Source of the DNA: Oreohelix idahoensis
Taxonomy: Eukaryota > Mollusca > Gastropoda > Stylommatophora > Oreohelicidae
Assembly (NCBI GenBank): GCA_024509875.1
Contig: JAMPIV010012156.1
Location: 496,001-560,000 of the forward strand
Length of the DNA stretch: 64,000 nt
Reading direction: 5' to 3'
Of this stretch, positions 1 through 10,665 are shown piece after piece. Position 1 is the stretch's first letter, and the number at the start of each line of letters is the position of its first letter. The translations under genes and the position numbers were made by a program. Under the pieces are notes generated by a model. It searched no databases. It was not told where the DNA came from and saw only the letters and a program-made list of their open reading frames with translations.

Positions 1-798
1 TACTAGGTGATGATCACTTCCCACATCTGCGCCTCTTCTTACTTTCACGTCTTGTAGTGCATGTCTCCATCTGCCATTGATCATTATGTGATCTATCTGG
101 TTTCTGTCTCGTCCGTTTGGTGATTCCCATGTTAACTTGTGCACTTCCTTGTGTGGAAAAAGTATTCCTCCAATGACCAGGTTGTTAATACTGCAGAAGC
201 TTATTAATTTGTCCCCATTCTCATTTGCTGTTCCACTGCCACATTTCCCCATTAATCTTTCGTTATAATTATTATGTGCTCCCACTTTCGCATTTAGGTC
301 TCCCATTACTATAATAAGATCGTACCTGGGTGTAGTTTCCATTTCTTTTTGTACCTGTTGATAGAACTCGTCCTTGATCTCTTCATCGCTGTCATTTGTT
401 GGTGCATAGCATTGTATAATTGTGGTGTTGGTGAACCTCCCTCTCAGTCTTGCTCTTATCAGTCTGTTGTTGATGGGTTTCCATTCCAGTAAAGACCTTT
501 CCATTCCTTTCTTCAGGATAATGGCTACACCTTCGTTGTGCTGACCATCCTCTCTGCCAGAATAAAGTACTGTTTCCCCTGTAGCTGTTTTTATTCTCCC
601 CTTACCTGTCCATCTGCTCTCGCTTATTCCCAGGATATGTGTCTTGTAGTTCCTCATCTCTGCTGTGATTTGTCTCAGCTTTCCTGCCTCATTCATAGTT
701 CTGACGTTCCAAACACCAATTCTGGTTTCGTATTTTGCAGTCGGGGCATCCGTTTTCATGCCAGTGGCTTCCTTTCGGCTTTCACTACTGTCAGTCAT
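1..798 (-). CDS. LINE family A apurinic-type endonuclease, N-terminal part of the EN-RT protein (partial)
   Basis: The frame is open on the minus strand from the ATG at 796-798 to the window edge with no stop. It encodes the N-terminus of an endonuclease/exonuclease/phosphatase domain that nicks target DNA for LINE insertion. Visible motifs are the first-strand N (GVWNVRTM), SESRWTG, the QCYAPTND strand, MGDLNAKVG, the N-Q-IDHI motif (RNQIDHIM) and the GSDHHLV active-site histidine motif near the edge. It matches the 43331-45601 protein residue for residue over most of its length. The start is chosen because ATG at 43331 is equivalent in the full-length copy. The clade (RTE-like or I/Nimb-like) is not decided. 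Confidence 0.8.
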   Translation of the reverse strand, partial: MTDSSESRKEATGMKTDAPTAKYETRIGVWNVRTMNEAGKLRQITAEMRNYKTHILGISESRWTGKGRIKTATGETVLYSGREDGQHNEGVAIILKKGMERSLLEWKPINNRLIRARLRGRFTNTTIIQCYAPTNDSDEEIKDEFYQQVQKEMETTPRYDLIIVMGDLNAKVGAHNNYNERLMGKCGSGTANENGDKLISFCSINNLVIGGILFPHKEVHKLTWESPNGRDRNQIDHIMINGRWRHALQDVKVRRGADVGSDHHLV

Positions 799-1083
799 AC
801 GAGCCTGAGACTCCAGATGTCCGTCCCGCAGCAAAGTTTTTCCATTTATTGTTGTTTCCGTAACGTGCGATTTTTGTTTTACATAGACAGGGATGTCAGC
901 CCTGTGCTAAAACCCCCAACCTGGAGGACCAGAGTACCAGCTTTTGTCTGACCCCTACCCACGCAGACCAGTCCAGCTTGGTTGAACCTACCAGGAGTAA
1001 ATCTCCCACTGGCATAGCTCTGGGGATTGTCAGGGTACACAAGCCGCCATACCGCTACAAGGTATAGGTACCATTGATGGCAG
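1..1083 (-). mobile_element. LINE family A, copy 1: 5' end of a non-LTR retrotransposon (runs off window)
   Basis: This is the reverse complement of the first ~1.08 kb of the full-length family A LINE at 43047-46368. The 5' terminus (ccatcaatggtacc on the minus strand) is at 1083. The conserved 5' UTR with its gcggtatgg-type inverted motif is present at about 800-1083, and the endonuclease reading frame follows. Base 1 corresponds to about 44129 of the full-length copy, so the rest of the element lies left of the window. The full 5' end suggests a full-length insertion. The 3' end and target-site duplication cannot be seen. Confidence 0.9.
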
Positions 1084-1199
1084 TGCTGCTACATATTCAA
1101 GTTAAATTTCACTGTTGGTTTTATGATGCAAAATAAAGTGGAAGTGCATAGACAGGAGGAATCTGAGCACAGGTGAAATGATGCCGGCATCTGGACAAG

Positions 1200-1600
1200 A
1201 AGAAAGCTCATATCGTAGAGAGAAGATGGCTGTAATGCTATTTAAAAAAGCCCAGAGAACACTCATAGAATGAGACCCAGAAATATAAGAGCAATATTCA
1301 AAACAGCTAAATAGAACATAAAACATCATCCAATGTTATGCACAACCAATGTCAAAGAAGAAACTGTGAGAGAAGAATATTACATCAGACTACACAATAT
1401 CATGGATAAAATGAGAGAAAAAGACTTTACAAATTTGATAGGTGGCCTAAGTGCAAAGATAGGTACTGACAAAAGTGGCTTTGAAGAAAACATGGGCAAG
1501 GAACAATAATCGAAAATGAGAAACTAATTACAAACTTCTGTGCTTCAAATCAACTAGATATACAGCAATACATAGCTATAGACAACTGTTTAATGTAGGA
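1200..1600 (+). pseudogene. Decayed LINE endonuclease relic
   Basis: Broken plus-strand translation around 1335-1570 gives pieces resembling a LINE endonuclease: a QCYA strand, then IRLHNIMDKMREKDF, GGLSAKIGTDKSG (the position of GDFNAKVG) and ENMGKEQ, followed by stops. Frames change several times. It is older than the family A copy beside it and closer in style to a family B-like LINE. Limits are approximate. Confidence 0.5.
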
Positions 1601-1607
1601 CATCTAA

Positions 1608-2095
1608 GCCAGTGGTTGGCAACCCAGGAGCTGTCATGATCTACTTTAGGAACACTGAGCTCTCTAAAGATCTACCTTAATAAAATCATGACTGTTTCAG
1701 TTTTCAGATTATTAAAATAAGTCCAGCCTATTTGTAACTGTTATCTCTGCCGCAAAATCTGCTTCCTGCAATCCCATCGGCAGAGCTGTAGTATATTAAT
1801 ACTAAATATTTTAGTGAAGGTTAACTTCACTTCAAAGAAACAATGGCTTTCTATCTTATACAGTTCAGAATAAAGTGAATTTTAGTATGCTAATTTGTGG
1901 GTTTTCACCGAGAATGTGGTGAAAGTACTTTTAACCTTTAAACCTGAGGAACACCACACTTTTAAGTACTTGTTGAACAGTGCTTGTCTGAAATTTACCT
2001 AGATTAAAAATTCTTTTTCCTGTTTCATATAGAGGTCTACTAAATGATGCCTTTGGGATGTACTGGTAGACCAAAATTGACCGATAGCTTACACC
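1608..2095 (+). repeat. Interspersed repeat R1, copy 1 (possible hAT-like, starts CAGTGGTTGGCAACC)
   Basis: The stretch from 1626 (gctgtcatgatctacttta) through 1775 is matched in reverse complement by 62820-62965: shared blocks include aaaatcatgactgttt and aataagtccagcctat. The outer end cagtggttggcaaccc looks like a hAT terminal inverted repeat, but I do not see a matching opposite end or 8-bp duplication. The assignment to hAT is inference; the repeat relationship is seen. Confidence 0.6.
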
Positions 2096-3540
2096 CTAAT
2101 CTAAGCAATCAAGAGACAAATTTACGGTTAGAAATACCAAGTGCTCCAACAGCTGAAGGATGTAGCAAATACAGAAGACCTTTGGTGACATGTCAAGAAT
2201 ATATGGAATGAGTCGTGGAGAAATGCACACATAAATACATACATATATCTGCGTGCGTGTATGTGGAGAGGGAGAGTCTTGATATTTCTTGTTTGACAAT
2301 GTCATTGTTAAGGAACTTCTTCTTCTGGCTCTAGTATGTTGAATGATGTCTAGGGATGTTGTATTAATGTTCTGCGAAGTAGTCACCAAAACTCTGGCCA
2401 CAGTTATTCTATTTGTAATCGAACTGTTTTACTTATACGAAGTCTTCTTTCATATGACCCACTGTCATTAAATATTAACTGGTTATCTCTATCACTTCAT
2501 GCTTCCAACTGGAAATCAATTCTCAAAAACTTCTGTGATTATGACTTTCACTTTAATTAACACAGGAACTTATGTGAGCGACACATTGCTCTTAATACAA
2601 TTTGACATTGTTCATTTAAATCATCGATTCTTCATTTCCTAGATTACTTTTGCATAAGTATATGCTTCTTCACAATTCTCTGGGCTATCAAGACTTATCT
2701 TCTTTTGAGTGCTTCCATAGCATAATTATTTCCCTCATATTCTATTCTTAGGAATTCCACTTGATATATTTAGATATCTTTTCATCTCAATACTGTTTCA
2801 ATTCGGTGCCTTCCTGCACATCTTCTTTTAGTCGGCAATTATATTTTATTCGGGTACTCATGCCCTTCCATGAAAGTTGCGATAACCTCTATAAGTTCAA
2901 TTATGTCTCTTTGGCTATACTCGCCTAAATCTTACCCGAAATCTCATACTACCTTGACGAGATGGGTTTATCCTCAAATGAATTAGAATTACATTAGATA
3001 TCTGCTTGAAATCTACATCCAATATGAACACTTTTAAAGTAGAATCAAGTACACTGCCATAAGTGGACCTTGCCACACCAGCCGACACTGTGGAATCCTG
3101 TAACTATCTTCTACGTCATTTTGCGCTACTTCGTAGTCATAGTTAATGATCGCATTTATTTTGTGTTTGGTGAGTGTACAACATGGTGCAAAGCTATCTC
3201 TCTCCAACTCCCCTTTAACATAATCGCTATGCCCCATGATGCGCACTCAACAGTCATACTTAATCCTCCATTAGAATTAATTGTTCAAACTCCATTATTA
3301 ACATCCCAATTATCTAAGGGATTAAATATCCCCAGCAATTAGAAGCTGCTCAGATTAAAACAAAGAACAAGCTATTTTAAGATAAAGGAACCTTACTGTG
3401 CAGAATGTCAGTAAGACAAAAAAATAGTGCACGTTCTGCTAAAATATAAAATGGGTGAACAACATAGAAACCCAATATTAGAATAATTACAGGTATACAA
3501 GTCACCAATAAATTAACATATAAACACACATCAATGACGT
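2096..3540. other. Unannotated AT-rich flank
   Basis: No gene, RNA or recognisable repeat found. Short ORFs on both strands (about 60-100 codons) overlap each other, lack family resemblance and are probably chance. Confidence 0.5.
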
Positions 3541-3544
3541 ACTA

Positions 3545-3770
3545 ACTGGGGTGCGAGGGGTGCGGTTCGCCCTGGGTGACAACCAGGATGGGGTGCCATC
3601 GGATACTATTATGAGACTGCCTTACTGTTTAAAATCTTCTTGCAAGCATAATATATTTTTGTGTATGTTTTATTGGGGGGGGGGTGGGGGGGGGGGTGGG
3701 GTGGGGGTCCAAAGGAATGATCCGCCTGGTGCGCCAAGTACTTCAAGTATGTCCCTGACACCCCTAGATT
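3545..3770 (+). repeat. Interspersed repeat with internal poly-G tract
   Basis: Begins ctggggtgcgaggggtgcgg and ends tgacacccctag, so the ends are short imperfect inverted repeats (ggggtg/cacccc). The centre, 3676-3708, is a nearly pure G tract broken by single Ts, with G-quadruplex potential on the + strand. Looks like a small DNA-element remnant. No second copy found in this window. The following 3771-4150 holds nothing I can name. Confidence 0.4.
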
Positions 3771-4154
3771 TAACTTCCTCCTTTTTATCAATTTTAACAG
3801 GAAAAATATGCAACTCAACAAGTGTTTTTAAAAATCTCCCAAATTATGGAAAAAAAGCTCCGATAATTATACAAACACACTGACACACAATTGCAACATT
3901 TAATTTACCCTAAAAATGATGATGAAGGAAATGCCATAAACAAAAAGCGGCAACTGAATAGGTTTCCTAACATTGTAACATTTTATATTCTAATGAAAAC
4001 CCATTAGGTTTCAACAGAATGTATCTTTCTACCCGAAATTCTCTAGGAAAACTGAGTTCGATTTTCGGAATACTTCGGTTTTCGGATCAAAGGATACGGA
4101 CCTGTATAGGCAAGCGGCAGAAAATGAATCTTAAATTATAGATACTATAAAAAT

Positions 4155-4345
4155 GTAAAGGAAGTCCCACAGCAGTGAAGTGTTAGTAACTTTGCTATTC
4201 TAGTTCCACCTTTATGAGGAAGGGTGATCAGTTCCGTTCCTCGCTGCCTTTGTCTTTTCTAACTCAAAAGCAGACAGGCACCCATTTACAACTGGGTAGA
4301 CTGGAGCGTAATACTACCATCTTTCAAACCTGGTAAGTTTGCTAG
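4155..4345 (-). repeat. tRNA-derived SINE, 3' body (copy 1)
   Basis: The reverse complement contains the same body as the SINE at 5300-5572: ctacccagttgtaaatggg, then a run ending in aaaggcag-type sequence, then the aacacttcactgc tail. The tRNA-like head is missing or decayed, so only the 3' body is called. Confidence 0.65.
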
Positions 4346-4379
4346 AGAGGCAGGCACTGTATTTCGTAATTACAACGGA

Positions 4380-4655
4380 TCAGAGGTATGACATGATCTT
4401 TGTGTTCGACCACAGCTGAGGTTCAAAGATGACGTGCAAGAGAGACATGAAGGCTCTGGACATAATGCCAGAAACCTGGAAGAGATGAAGCTGCCGATCG
4501 CACTAAGTGGTGATGCTGTCTACTGCACCACCTCAGATTGAGCGAAAAGAAACTCTCACAAGAAGAAGAGAAAACTTCGAAAGGAAAATATGTAGCTAAG
4601 GACGGTTACCTCAGAGGCGCATTCCCATAGTCAGTTATGACTGAAGGGCTATTAT
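4380..4655 (+). pseudogene. LINE C-terminal relic, 3' end (RDC-type zinc finger class)
   Basis: Translation in shifting frames gives PQLRFKDD followed by QERHEGSG and a frame reading KRDMKALDIMPETW, the hallmark C-terminus of a common invertebrate LINE (DVCKRDLKAL..DP.TWE then an RDC.SRIGL.SH finger). The finger survives only as fragments near 4620-4650 (PIVSYD). Stops and frameshifts throughout. The last 130 bases recur at 6170-6312. Confidence 0.6.
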
Positions 4656-4689
4656 TAGTATTATTAATTATTTTAAAATTTTAATTATT

Positions 4690-5050
4690 TGTTTTTAAGT
4701 AACAATTTTCCTCGTTTTGAAGAGGGACGAACTGTTCAACCAAGAGACAGGGTCTGTTGTTTATATTAGGGCGCATGTTCAAATAGAACAGACCCTGTGG
4801 TCTTTTTCAGTTATATGACCGATGTGTTTATATTATATGTATAAGGACGCCCCTCTTCAAAACGAGGCAAAATTTTAATTTTAAAAAATATAGGCACATT
4901 GAAACAAACCGTAAGGTCATTTATATTTGGACATGCGCCCTAATATAACTAACACACCTTGTGTATAAGTTGAACGCGGCGCGGCTCGCCAAAACGAGAA
5001 AATGTTATTTAAAAAATATAGGCCCACGCTTAAATAAAACAAATCATCAC
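4690..5050. repeat. Complex fold-back (multiple nested inverted repeats)
   Basis: Three inverted-repeat pairs are readable. 4710-4726 (cctcgttttgaagaggg) is a perfect 17-bp reverse complement of 4851-4867. 4747-4758 (acagggtctgtt) is perfect against 4787-4798. 4762-4785 pairs with 4924-4947 over 24 bp with one mismatch. The arms overlap in a way that allows alternative hairpins. The phrase aaaaaatataggc also occurs twice (about 4880 and 5010). Best read as a MITE or fold-back element. TSD not identified. Confidence 0.7.
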
Positions 5051-5299
5051 TGTTATGTGATAGCTCTTTAAGCTACAGCATTTTACAGTTTCTTCAGAGT
5101 GTAGGCCTACAGTTCTAACTAGACCGAAGTAAGTTTTTTTTTTTTTAAATTTTAATTATTGCTTTGATATCTTCAAATAATGTCCTACCCTCTGCTATTT
5201 GATCCCTTCTTATTTGGCAAGCCTATTCTCATATGATTGGTACTTAGGAAAGTACGACGGTGGTTTCACCTTACATCCCGACTCATTGGTCTGTGGTGA

Positions 5300-5572
5300 A
5301 CTCGACTATAGAGCGTCCGATTGGAAGAGCGGTTAGAGTGCCGCCCTTTCGGCGGCGAAGTTGCCTGGTTCCGGGATCGACACCTGGCAGCGTCACGCTA
5401 CAGTCTACCCAGCTGTAAATGGGTACTTGACTCTTTATTGATCAAGGGAATGCAAAGGCAGAGAGGAAGGGAACTGGTCGCCTCACTTCATAAAAAGCTG
5501 GACATAGTATAGTGAAATCTAACACTTCACCCCCCCCCCCTCCCCACGGCAGTATCTGCGATGGGACTAACT
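5300..5572 (+). repeat. tRNA-derived SINE (copy 2, with head)
   Basis: A tRNA-like head at about 5309-5385 carries an A-box-like segment (attggaagagcggttagag) and a B-box-like segment (ggttccgggatcgacacc). The body follows: ctacccagctgtaaatggg, gcaaaggcagagaggaaggg, aaaaagctggacatagtat, then a C-rich tract and cagtatctgc. The same body occurs at 4155-4345 (minus) and 52660-52912 (plus). The head-body layout and three copies support a SINE; the parent tRNA is not assigned. Confidence 0.75.
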
Positions 5573-6165
5573 TATTAAACTCGACTATCTGTTTATTCTA
5601 AGAAGAATCTCAAACATGGCATGCATGGCTGGCAGCACGACGTTAACAATTATAGTTTGACTCTCCTAGATGGTTTGTCAATAATGAGGAAGATTTAAGA
5701 CTTTCGGATACATCCCCCTCACACATACAGCTGGAGTTTATCGTGATAACAGGAAAGATAGAAGGAAAAAAGAGATCATCATCAGGTGCTATCTTCACAT
5801 CGAAGGTCGTCTGCAATGAATCTCCAACGTCTTCTGTCTCTTTTCTTGATGGTGCACACTGACAAACTCTTTCCTTTCCATCTGTCGCGAAATGACAGTG
5901 CTCTTCATTTTATCTCTATTCTTCCTGTATTTTTCTCTATCTTGTGCCTTAGTAAGACCGAAGTAAGTGTGGAGAGACAAAATCTAACTTATAAAACCAA
6001 TAGGAAACTAATGAAGACATCGATCGTCTATGTACTTTTGTAGGTGTATATTGAATGTTTTTCATGGTCATCAAGATTTTTGTCTGCCCGTCTTACTAAA
6101 TCTTCTAGTAGGCTACTTGTTTTTCAGGTAGGCCCTAATTCTCTGCTTTGATATGTTCCGTTCTG
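5573..6165. other. Unannotated flank
   Basis: No gene or named repeat recognised. Opposite-strand ORFs at 5786-6043 and 5795-5980 are mutual shadows with no family resemblance. Confidence 0.4.
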
Positions 6166-6169
6166 CTCC

Positions 6170-6312
6170 ATACGGCTCCCCTTCAGATCGTGCGAAAAGA
6201 AGCTCTCACAACAACCAGAAGAGAAGAGAACAGGCCGAAAGGAAGATCAGGGGAAAAAAAATTGTCACCTCATGGGGAAATTTCCATAGTTAGTTATGAC
6301 TGAGGAGGTTGA
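6170..6312 (+). pseudogene. LINE 3'-end relic, second copy of 4520-4650
   Basis: Shares with 4520-4650 the blocks gcgaaaagaa.ctctcacaa, gaaaggaa and ccatagt.agttatgactga in the same order and strand. It corresponds to the extreme C-terminus and 3' UTR of the LINE relic described there. A 5'-truncated insertion about 270 bases upstream of ALG12. Confidence 0.55.
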
Positions 6313-6685
6313 CAATTTTATGGCACCTACTTATATCTCTTTGGGAAGACGGAGAATTGGGAAAAAAGGGGGGGGGGGGGAGAAGTCCTTTCTGATTGCT
6401 TTTAATCGGAAATAAGCAATATTTCAATTAAAATAAAATTAGAATAGAAAACAGTATATTATGGGAATGTGATAAATCAACCCTATAGTGAGAAAAATTA
6501 AAACATAAACGCGCTATTATAGTATAATAATATAATAATTATTTATATTAGTATTGACTTAATTTTTATTTGGTGATCTACCATTAGTGAAGAAGAGTTA
6601 CCCTCTCCTGCTTTTGTGTCTGCCGTACACGAACCAAATGTTTTTGCCTGCTATTCAACGCAAACATAACAACGCCGGCATCAGT
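6313..6685 (+). other. Presumed ALG12 promoter and 5' UTR region
   Basis: Contains a poly-G run (6366-6381) and a very AT-rich stretch (6500-6580). No TATA box at a convincing distance and no splice acceptor is evident. The in-frame sequence upstream of the chosen ATG is open back to a GTG at 6587, with a weaker ATG at 6638. The transcription start cannot be placed from sequence alone. Confidence 0.35.
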
Positions 6686-6823
6686 ATGGGAAACCTAATA
6701 GAAGTCGGTGTTGTTGTTATAATGTTGCTGCATTTACTCGTATGTCCGTACACTAAAGTGGAAGAAAGCTTTAATATGCAAGCGATCCACGATGTTATTA
6801 ACCACGGGTTCGATCTTGAGAAG
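6686..6823 (+). CDS. ALG12: ALG12 exon 1: dolichyl-P-mannose alpha-1,6-mannosyltransferase, N-terminus
   Basis: ALG12 is a GT-C family (GT22) ER membrane enzyme that uses dolichyl-phosphate mannose to add the eighth mannose, in alpha-1,6 linkage, to the lumenal lipid-linked oligosaccharide. This exon encodes a hydrophobic N-terminal segment followed by [11 protein letters not shown], the family's diagnostic first lumenal motif, and ends DLEK before gtaggt at 6824 (phase 0). ATG 6686 is preferred: A at -3, G at +4, and about 20 residues before CPYTK, close to the length in animal ALG12. The upstream in-frame ATG at 6638 would add 16 residues and has a weaker context. Confidence 0.85.
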
Positions 6824-6989
6824 GTAGGTCTACGTATTATGTAGGCTATGCCTTTACCTTTGTCTCCGTGGGATAATGTGAGTAAATCGGGATATTAGCA
6901 GAATGTAAATTTCGGTTTTTAATCTGAGCTGCTTGTAGCACAAATCATATGTAACTATAAATTGCTTTATACTATCTTAGTTCATGTTT

Positions 6990-7086
6990 AGCTGCACCGT
7001 GGGCCGTGTTCTCCATTTCGCCCGAATCGCTATCTACCCGGCGGCCAGTTAAGTCGGCCGCGTCATTAGAGTTTGTGTTAGGTTTA
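6990..7086 (+). repeat. Left arm of an inverted-repeat (MITE-like) element split by nest 1
   Basis: The sequence from gaatcgctatctacccggcgg to gtgttaggttta is an imperfect reverse complement of 22859-22950 (aaacccaactctaat through gccgaatagataactatcc). The two arms now flank the 15.8-kb family B nest, so the LINE inserted close to the centre of a fold-back MITE. The arms are roughly three-quarters identical by eye. Outer ends and TSD not resolved. Confidence 0.5.
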
Positions 7087-7399
7087 GGGCATCAAAGAAG
7101 AGTTGGCCACTCGAAAAGCAGCAGCTGGGAGACTTTTTCAGGCCATAAATCGAGGATTCCTCAGCAAGAGAGAGGTTGGTAAGAAATTTTGAAATTGCCC
7201 AAGAAGGGAGATCTTGCAGACTGCAATAATTGGAGAGGAATCACTCTTCTCTCAGTTCCCAGCAATACTAGGCAGGATAATTATACAGAGAATTTCAAAA
7301 GCAGTAGACCACAAACTGAGGAAAGAACAAGCAGGATTTAGAAAGAACAGAAGACGTGTAGATCATATATTCACTCTCAGGAACATTATAGAGCAGTGC

Positions 7400-9837
7400 T
7401 GTGGTAAAGTGGGAGGATATAAATATTTATAGGGACTTAGTGTACTGACTGAGATCAGCTGTGAAGGTATCTGTATCTAATATGTGTAGTGTTTTACAGA
7501 TAACCTTACTTACTGCCACATATTTATATCTCAGTCAGAATTATTCTGGAATATTGTGTTGGCAACGTTATATGTCTAGGGTTATGCAAATGATGAAGTG
7601 TAAGTCACCACAACAACAAACAGATAAACAATTTAATTATTCCACCACACTTGACAACACTGTGACACTCACAAACAGTCAACACTCTAGAAGACTATCT
7701 TAAAAGATTCAATGATAAATTTCAGATATATACAGATGTATTGATTTTTTCTACAATAGTGATCCTGATTCAACTACACAGTGAACCAGGCAATATTATA
7801 ACATGTAATTACAAATATTATGTACACAGTGATAAATGTGGTCTGTGCATTGACATACAATATTAGTAATCTATGTGTGTGAGTTGTGATGTGGTAATAT
7901 GAGGTAATACTGGTTTTGTTCTTCAAGATATGTTCTTATTGGTCATCATGACTGCATGTGCTTGTGTATGTTGGAACTAGTATTGGAGATGGTCTCAGTT
8001 CCGAACATTAAAACAATTAATTGCCCCCTCTTTAATTAATACAATTCATTTTAAAAGGAGGGGTACAAATTGTTGAGCTCTGTTGGCCACGAAGGGCTTA
8101 ACTTTCGTGATGGCGGCAGGCAAAGACTCCTCTGCTAGACTTCTTCACTGGTTCTGAAGACACCTCACTGGTTCTGAAGACACCTCACTGGTTACTACAG
8201 GGACCAAAGAGTATGTTGTAGCCTCTGGATTCAGCAAATGCTCAGACCAGGTGCGGCTTCAATAACTAGGACCACAGTCCCTGAAACAAGAAGGATGTAC
8301 CTCCTACTTCAGAACTAATTTATACTATCTGGCTAGACTGAGCACAATACATCACAAACACAGAGTTCAGAGCTTTAGTTTAACTGCTATCTTCTTCTGA
8401 AGCAGCTTACTCCAGTATTAACCTCCCTAAGGGTTACTACGCCTCTGCACTTTCAGCTATAAGTCCTTCCATGTCATAAGGTAGGTGTCAGTGTACTATG
8501 TGGTAATTCCATGTAGTTTGACTTTTCTCCGACACCTTCTGTTCAGGTTGGAGCAATATATATATATAGATATAGGCCTTGTCTCATGTTCGCTACTGAA
8601 CTGCACATATATACAGACATAAATTATCAATGTACATTCAATTTTCATTAAAAAGAGATCAAATATTTCAACCTACCACAATTCAAGGAAATAAACACAG
8701 ATACGTTGACTAGCAATGAATGTAGGCACAAATACTGGCACAAATTCCCATCTGCTTATGTTCCAGGCTTTTATTTAGCAAAAATATGAGCTGGCTTCAA
8801 CGCACTGTTGCTTTATCAAGCTTATTTGAACTAGTGGTCTCGAACTAACGCTATCAATTAACTATATTAACAGACCTAACCAATCAGGCCATTTCTACCC
8901 CATCGTTTGAAAAAAAGTACTCTTATTTCCGTCTCCCTTGACAACAAAAGATAGCATTTATAGTCCGACTAATCGTGTTTAGCCTTACATATCATTCCAT
9001 CCAATCAATTCAAATGTAACTTGTGGCCTATTTCCGTACAATGGTGGTTTAAAATTCTGCCACTGAGCGACTCCGAGTTTTTAGGTTGTCTGACACCCTC
9101 ATTATTTTCTTTTGCCTATAATTTATTAATTCCTGGACTATTTGCGTAACACTTAACATATTCTGTGTCAGCAAGCCCTAAGGAATCCAAATATCTCAAT
9201 TTAAGGGAGCTAGGTGGCTGCGTTCAAAATGTGCATTTTCTACCACCTCCTGTTCACTTCAATCCCCATGTGGTGTCTGGGTACTGTCATGTTTTCAAAC
9301 GTAAATCCATCTAATGTCATCTTTCCTAATAAGCGTTTTTCAGGTTTTTTAAAACCTAACTCTGGGAAGGGTAGTGTTTTTATCACTGTCCGTCTGAAAT
9401 AAAGTTAGTGCATGTGGCCTTACACGCGTGTTAGGGGTGGCATTAATATAGCGAGACGCGTGTTTAGTGTTGCTTGCGTTGCTGCCTTCAGCCCTCCCTT
9501 CTTTCCATCTTAGTCCATCTGTTCGTTCGTTTTGGTAACGTAGTATAATTAATGTTAGGATTAATTTAGGTCATTAATCACTTGCGTATCTCAAGGTTTT
9601 TCTTAGAACTGCAGTACACGTTTTATTGGGTTGTGAAAACGCATGTATTTATGCAGTGGCTTATATTTAACGTGGAAACGTTACAATTTGCAGACGAAGC
9701 ATAAAACAAAGGGGATTTCGAGTACTGTCATTGTGACAGCACTGTTCTTTACCATTCTTCTTCCTTTTATAGAATTTATTTGTTAGGCTTTTCATTTACT
9801 TTTTAATTTATATATGTGGATTTAGAATTTCACGACA
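7400..9837 (-). repeat. LTR-1, 3' LTR (left in window)
   Basis: Near-identical to 13182-15616 outside one divergent patch (about 8990-9063). Contains a partial tandem duplication of the 20-mer cactggttctgaagacacct at 8147-8190, present in both LTRs. An ORF of 80 codons (7461-7703) occurs in both LTRs and is taken as chance. Confidence 0.92.
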
Positions 9838-9852
9838 AATCCTCCCCTCTTA
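9838..9852 (-). promoter_or_regulatory. LTR-1 polypurine tract
   Basis: On the minus strand the bases just before the 3' LTR read aagaggggaggatt, an almost pure purine run abutting the LTR edge. That is where plus-strand DNA synthesis is primed in LTR retrotransposons. Position and composition fit. Confidence 0.75.
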
Positions 9853-10665
9853 AAACAGACGTTATACGTCAGTCTATAATTCTACATACACATAGAGAAA
9901 TTTATGTCTATGCCTAGTGATTTCTTTGATTTTCATCGCACGGATGGCGGCTTAAAAAATCTGCATCAACGTTTCTCTAATTTTATTTTGCTCATGGATT
10001 AATGCAGGTGGGTCAAGTCAAAGTAAGCACTACTGACGAAGGTTGCCTCAGACCTCTGCAATCCAAGAATCCATTTCAGATATGTTACTGTACAGCTGCA
10101 AGTGTTACGGCTTGTCTTACTACTGCTTAGCAATCAATATTCACCATTTTCTCTTCGCTGAGTCTGCTCAACGACATGTCCCGAGAATATTAGATTTTCC
10201 TCAAAATGTACGTTATGAGGAGATAACATATACCTGGTGATAGCAGAGTTTTCGTAGGGGATCCCATAATCTCCTTATTAGCCTGTATGAAACATTCGGA
10301 ATATCCTCAATCAAAGAGGCAACTCAGGGATTCATTACGTTCCTCCGAAATGTTCACAGCCAACAATTTGTCTGATCTCAGGCGGGATTGAATGTGGAAA
10401 CACCCTTCTAATAATATATTTATAATGTTCTATAATGTGCCGCTCAAATGGAGGCTATATTCACCAACTATAGTTTCGCCTACCGACAATCTGGAGAATT
10501 AAGATAATATGTGGGGAAATGAGTTTCTGCATCAGAAATCAATTCGCCCTTAGCATTGCTAAAAGATGTGTGGGTTATCTCCATCCAGGGTCCGATCAAT
10601 AATTTCCCTTGGACGGTGTGGGGTCGGGTGACTACCAATGTCACCAGTGCCCTTTTAATGCTAAG
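9853..10665 (-). other. LTR-1 internal region downstream of the ORFs
   Basis: About 0.8 kb without a supportable ORF between the last coding segment and the polypurine tract. No RT, RNase H or integrase core motifs seen in any frame. Either deleted coding sequence or a long 3' untranslated part. Confidence 0.5.

Noticed and set aside
538..951. 137-codon plus-strand ORF
   Set aside because: Antisense shadow of the family A endonuclease frame, which has clear motifs on the minus strand.
3676..3708. Poly-G tract as a possible regulatory quadruplex
   Set aside because: G-quadruplex potential is real, but it sits inside a repeat 3 kb from the only gene; no functional evidence.
6587..6685. N-terminal extension of ALG12 from 6587
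   Set aside because: The first codon is GTG, not a normal eukaryotic start; the ATG at 6686 has a better context and family-like length.
7461..7703. 80-codon ORF repeated exactly at 13243-13485
   Set aside because: Duplicated only because both LTRs of LTR-1 carry it; no protein resemblance and opposite to the element's transcription.
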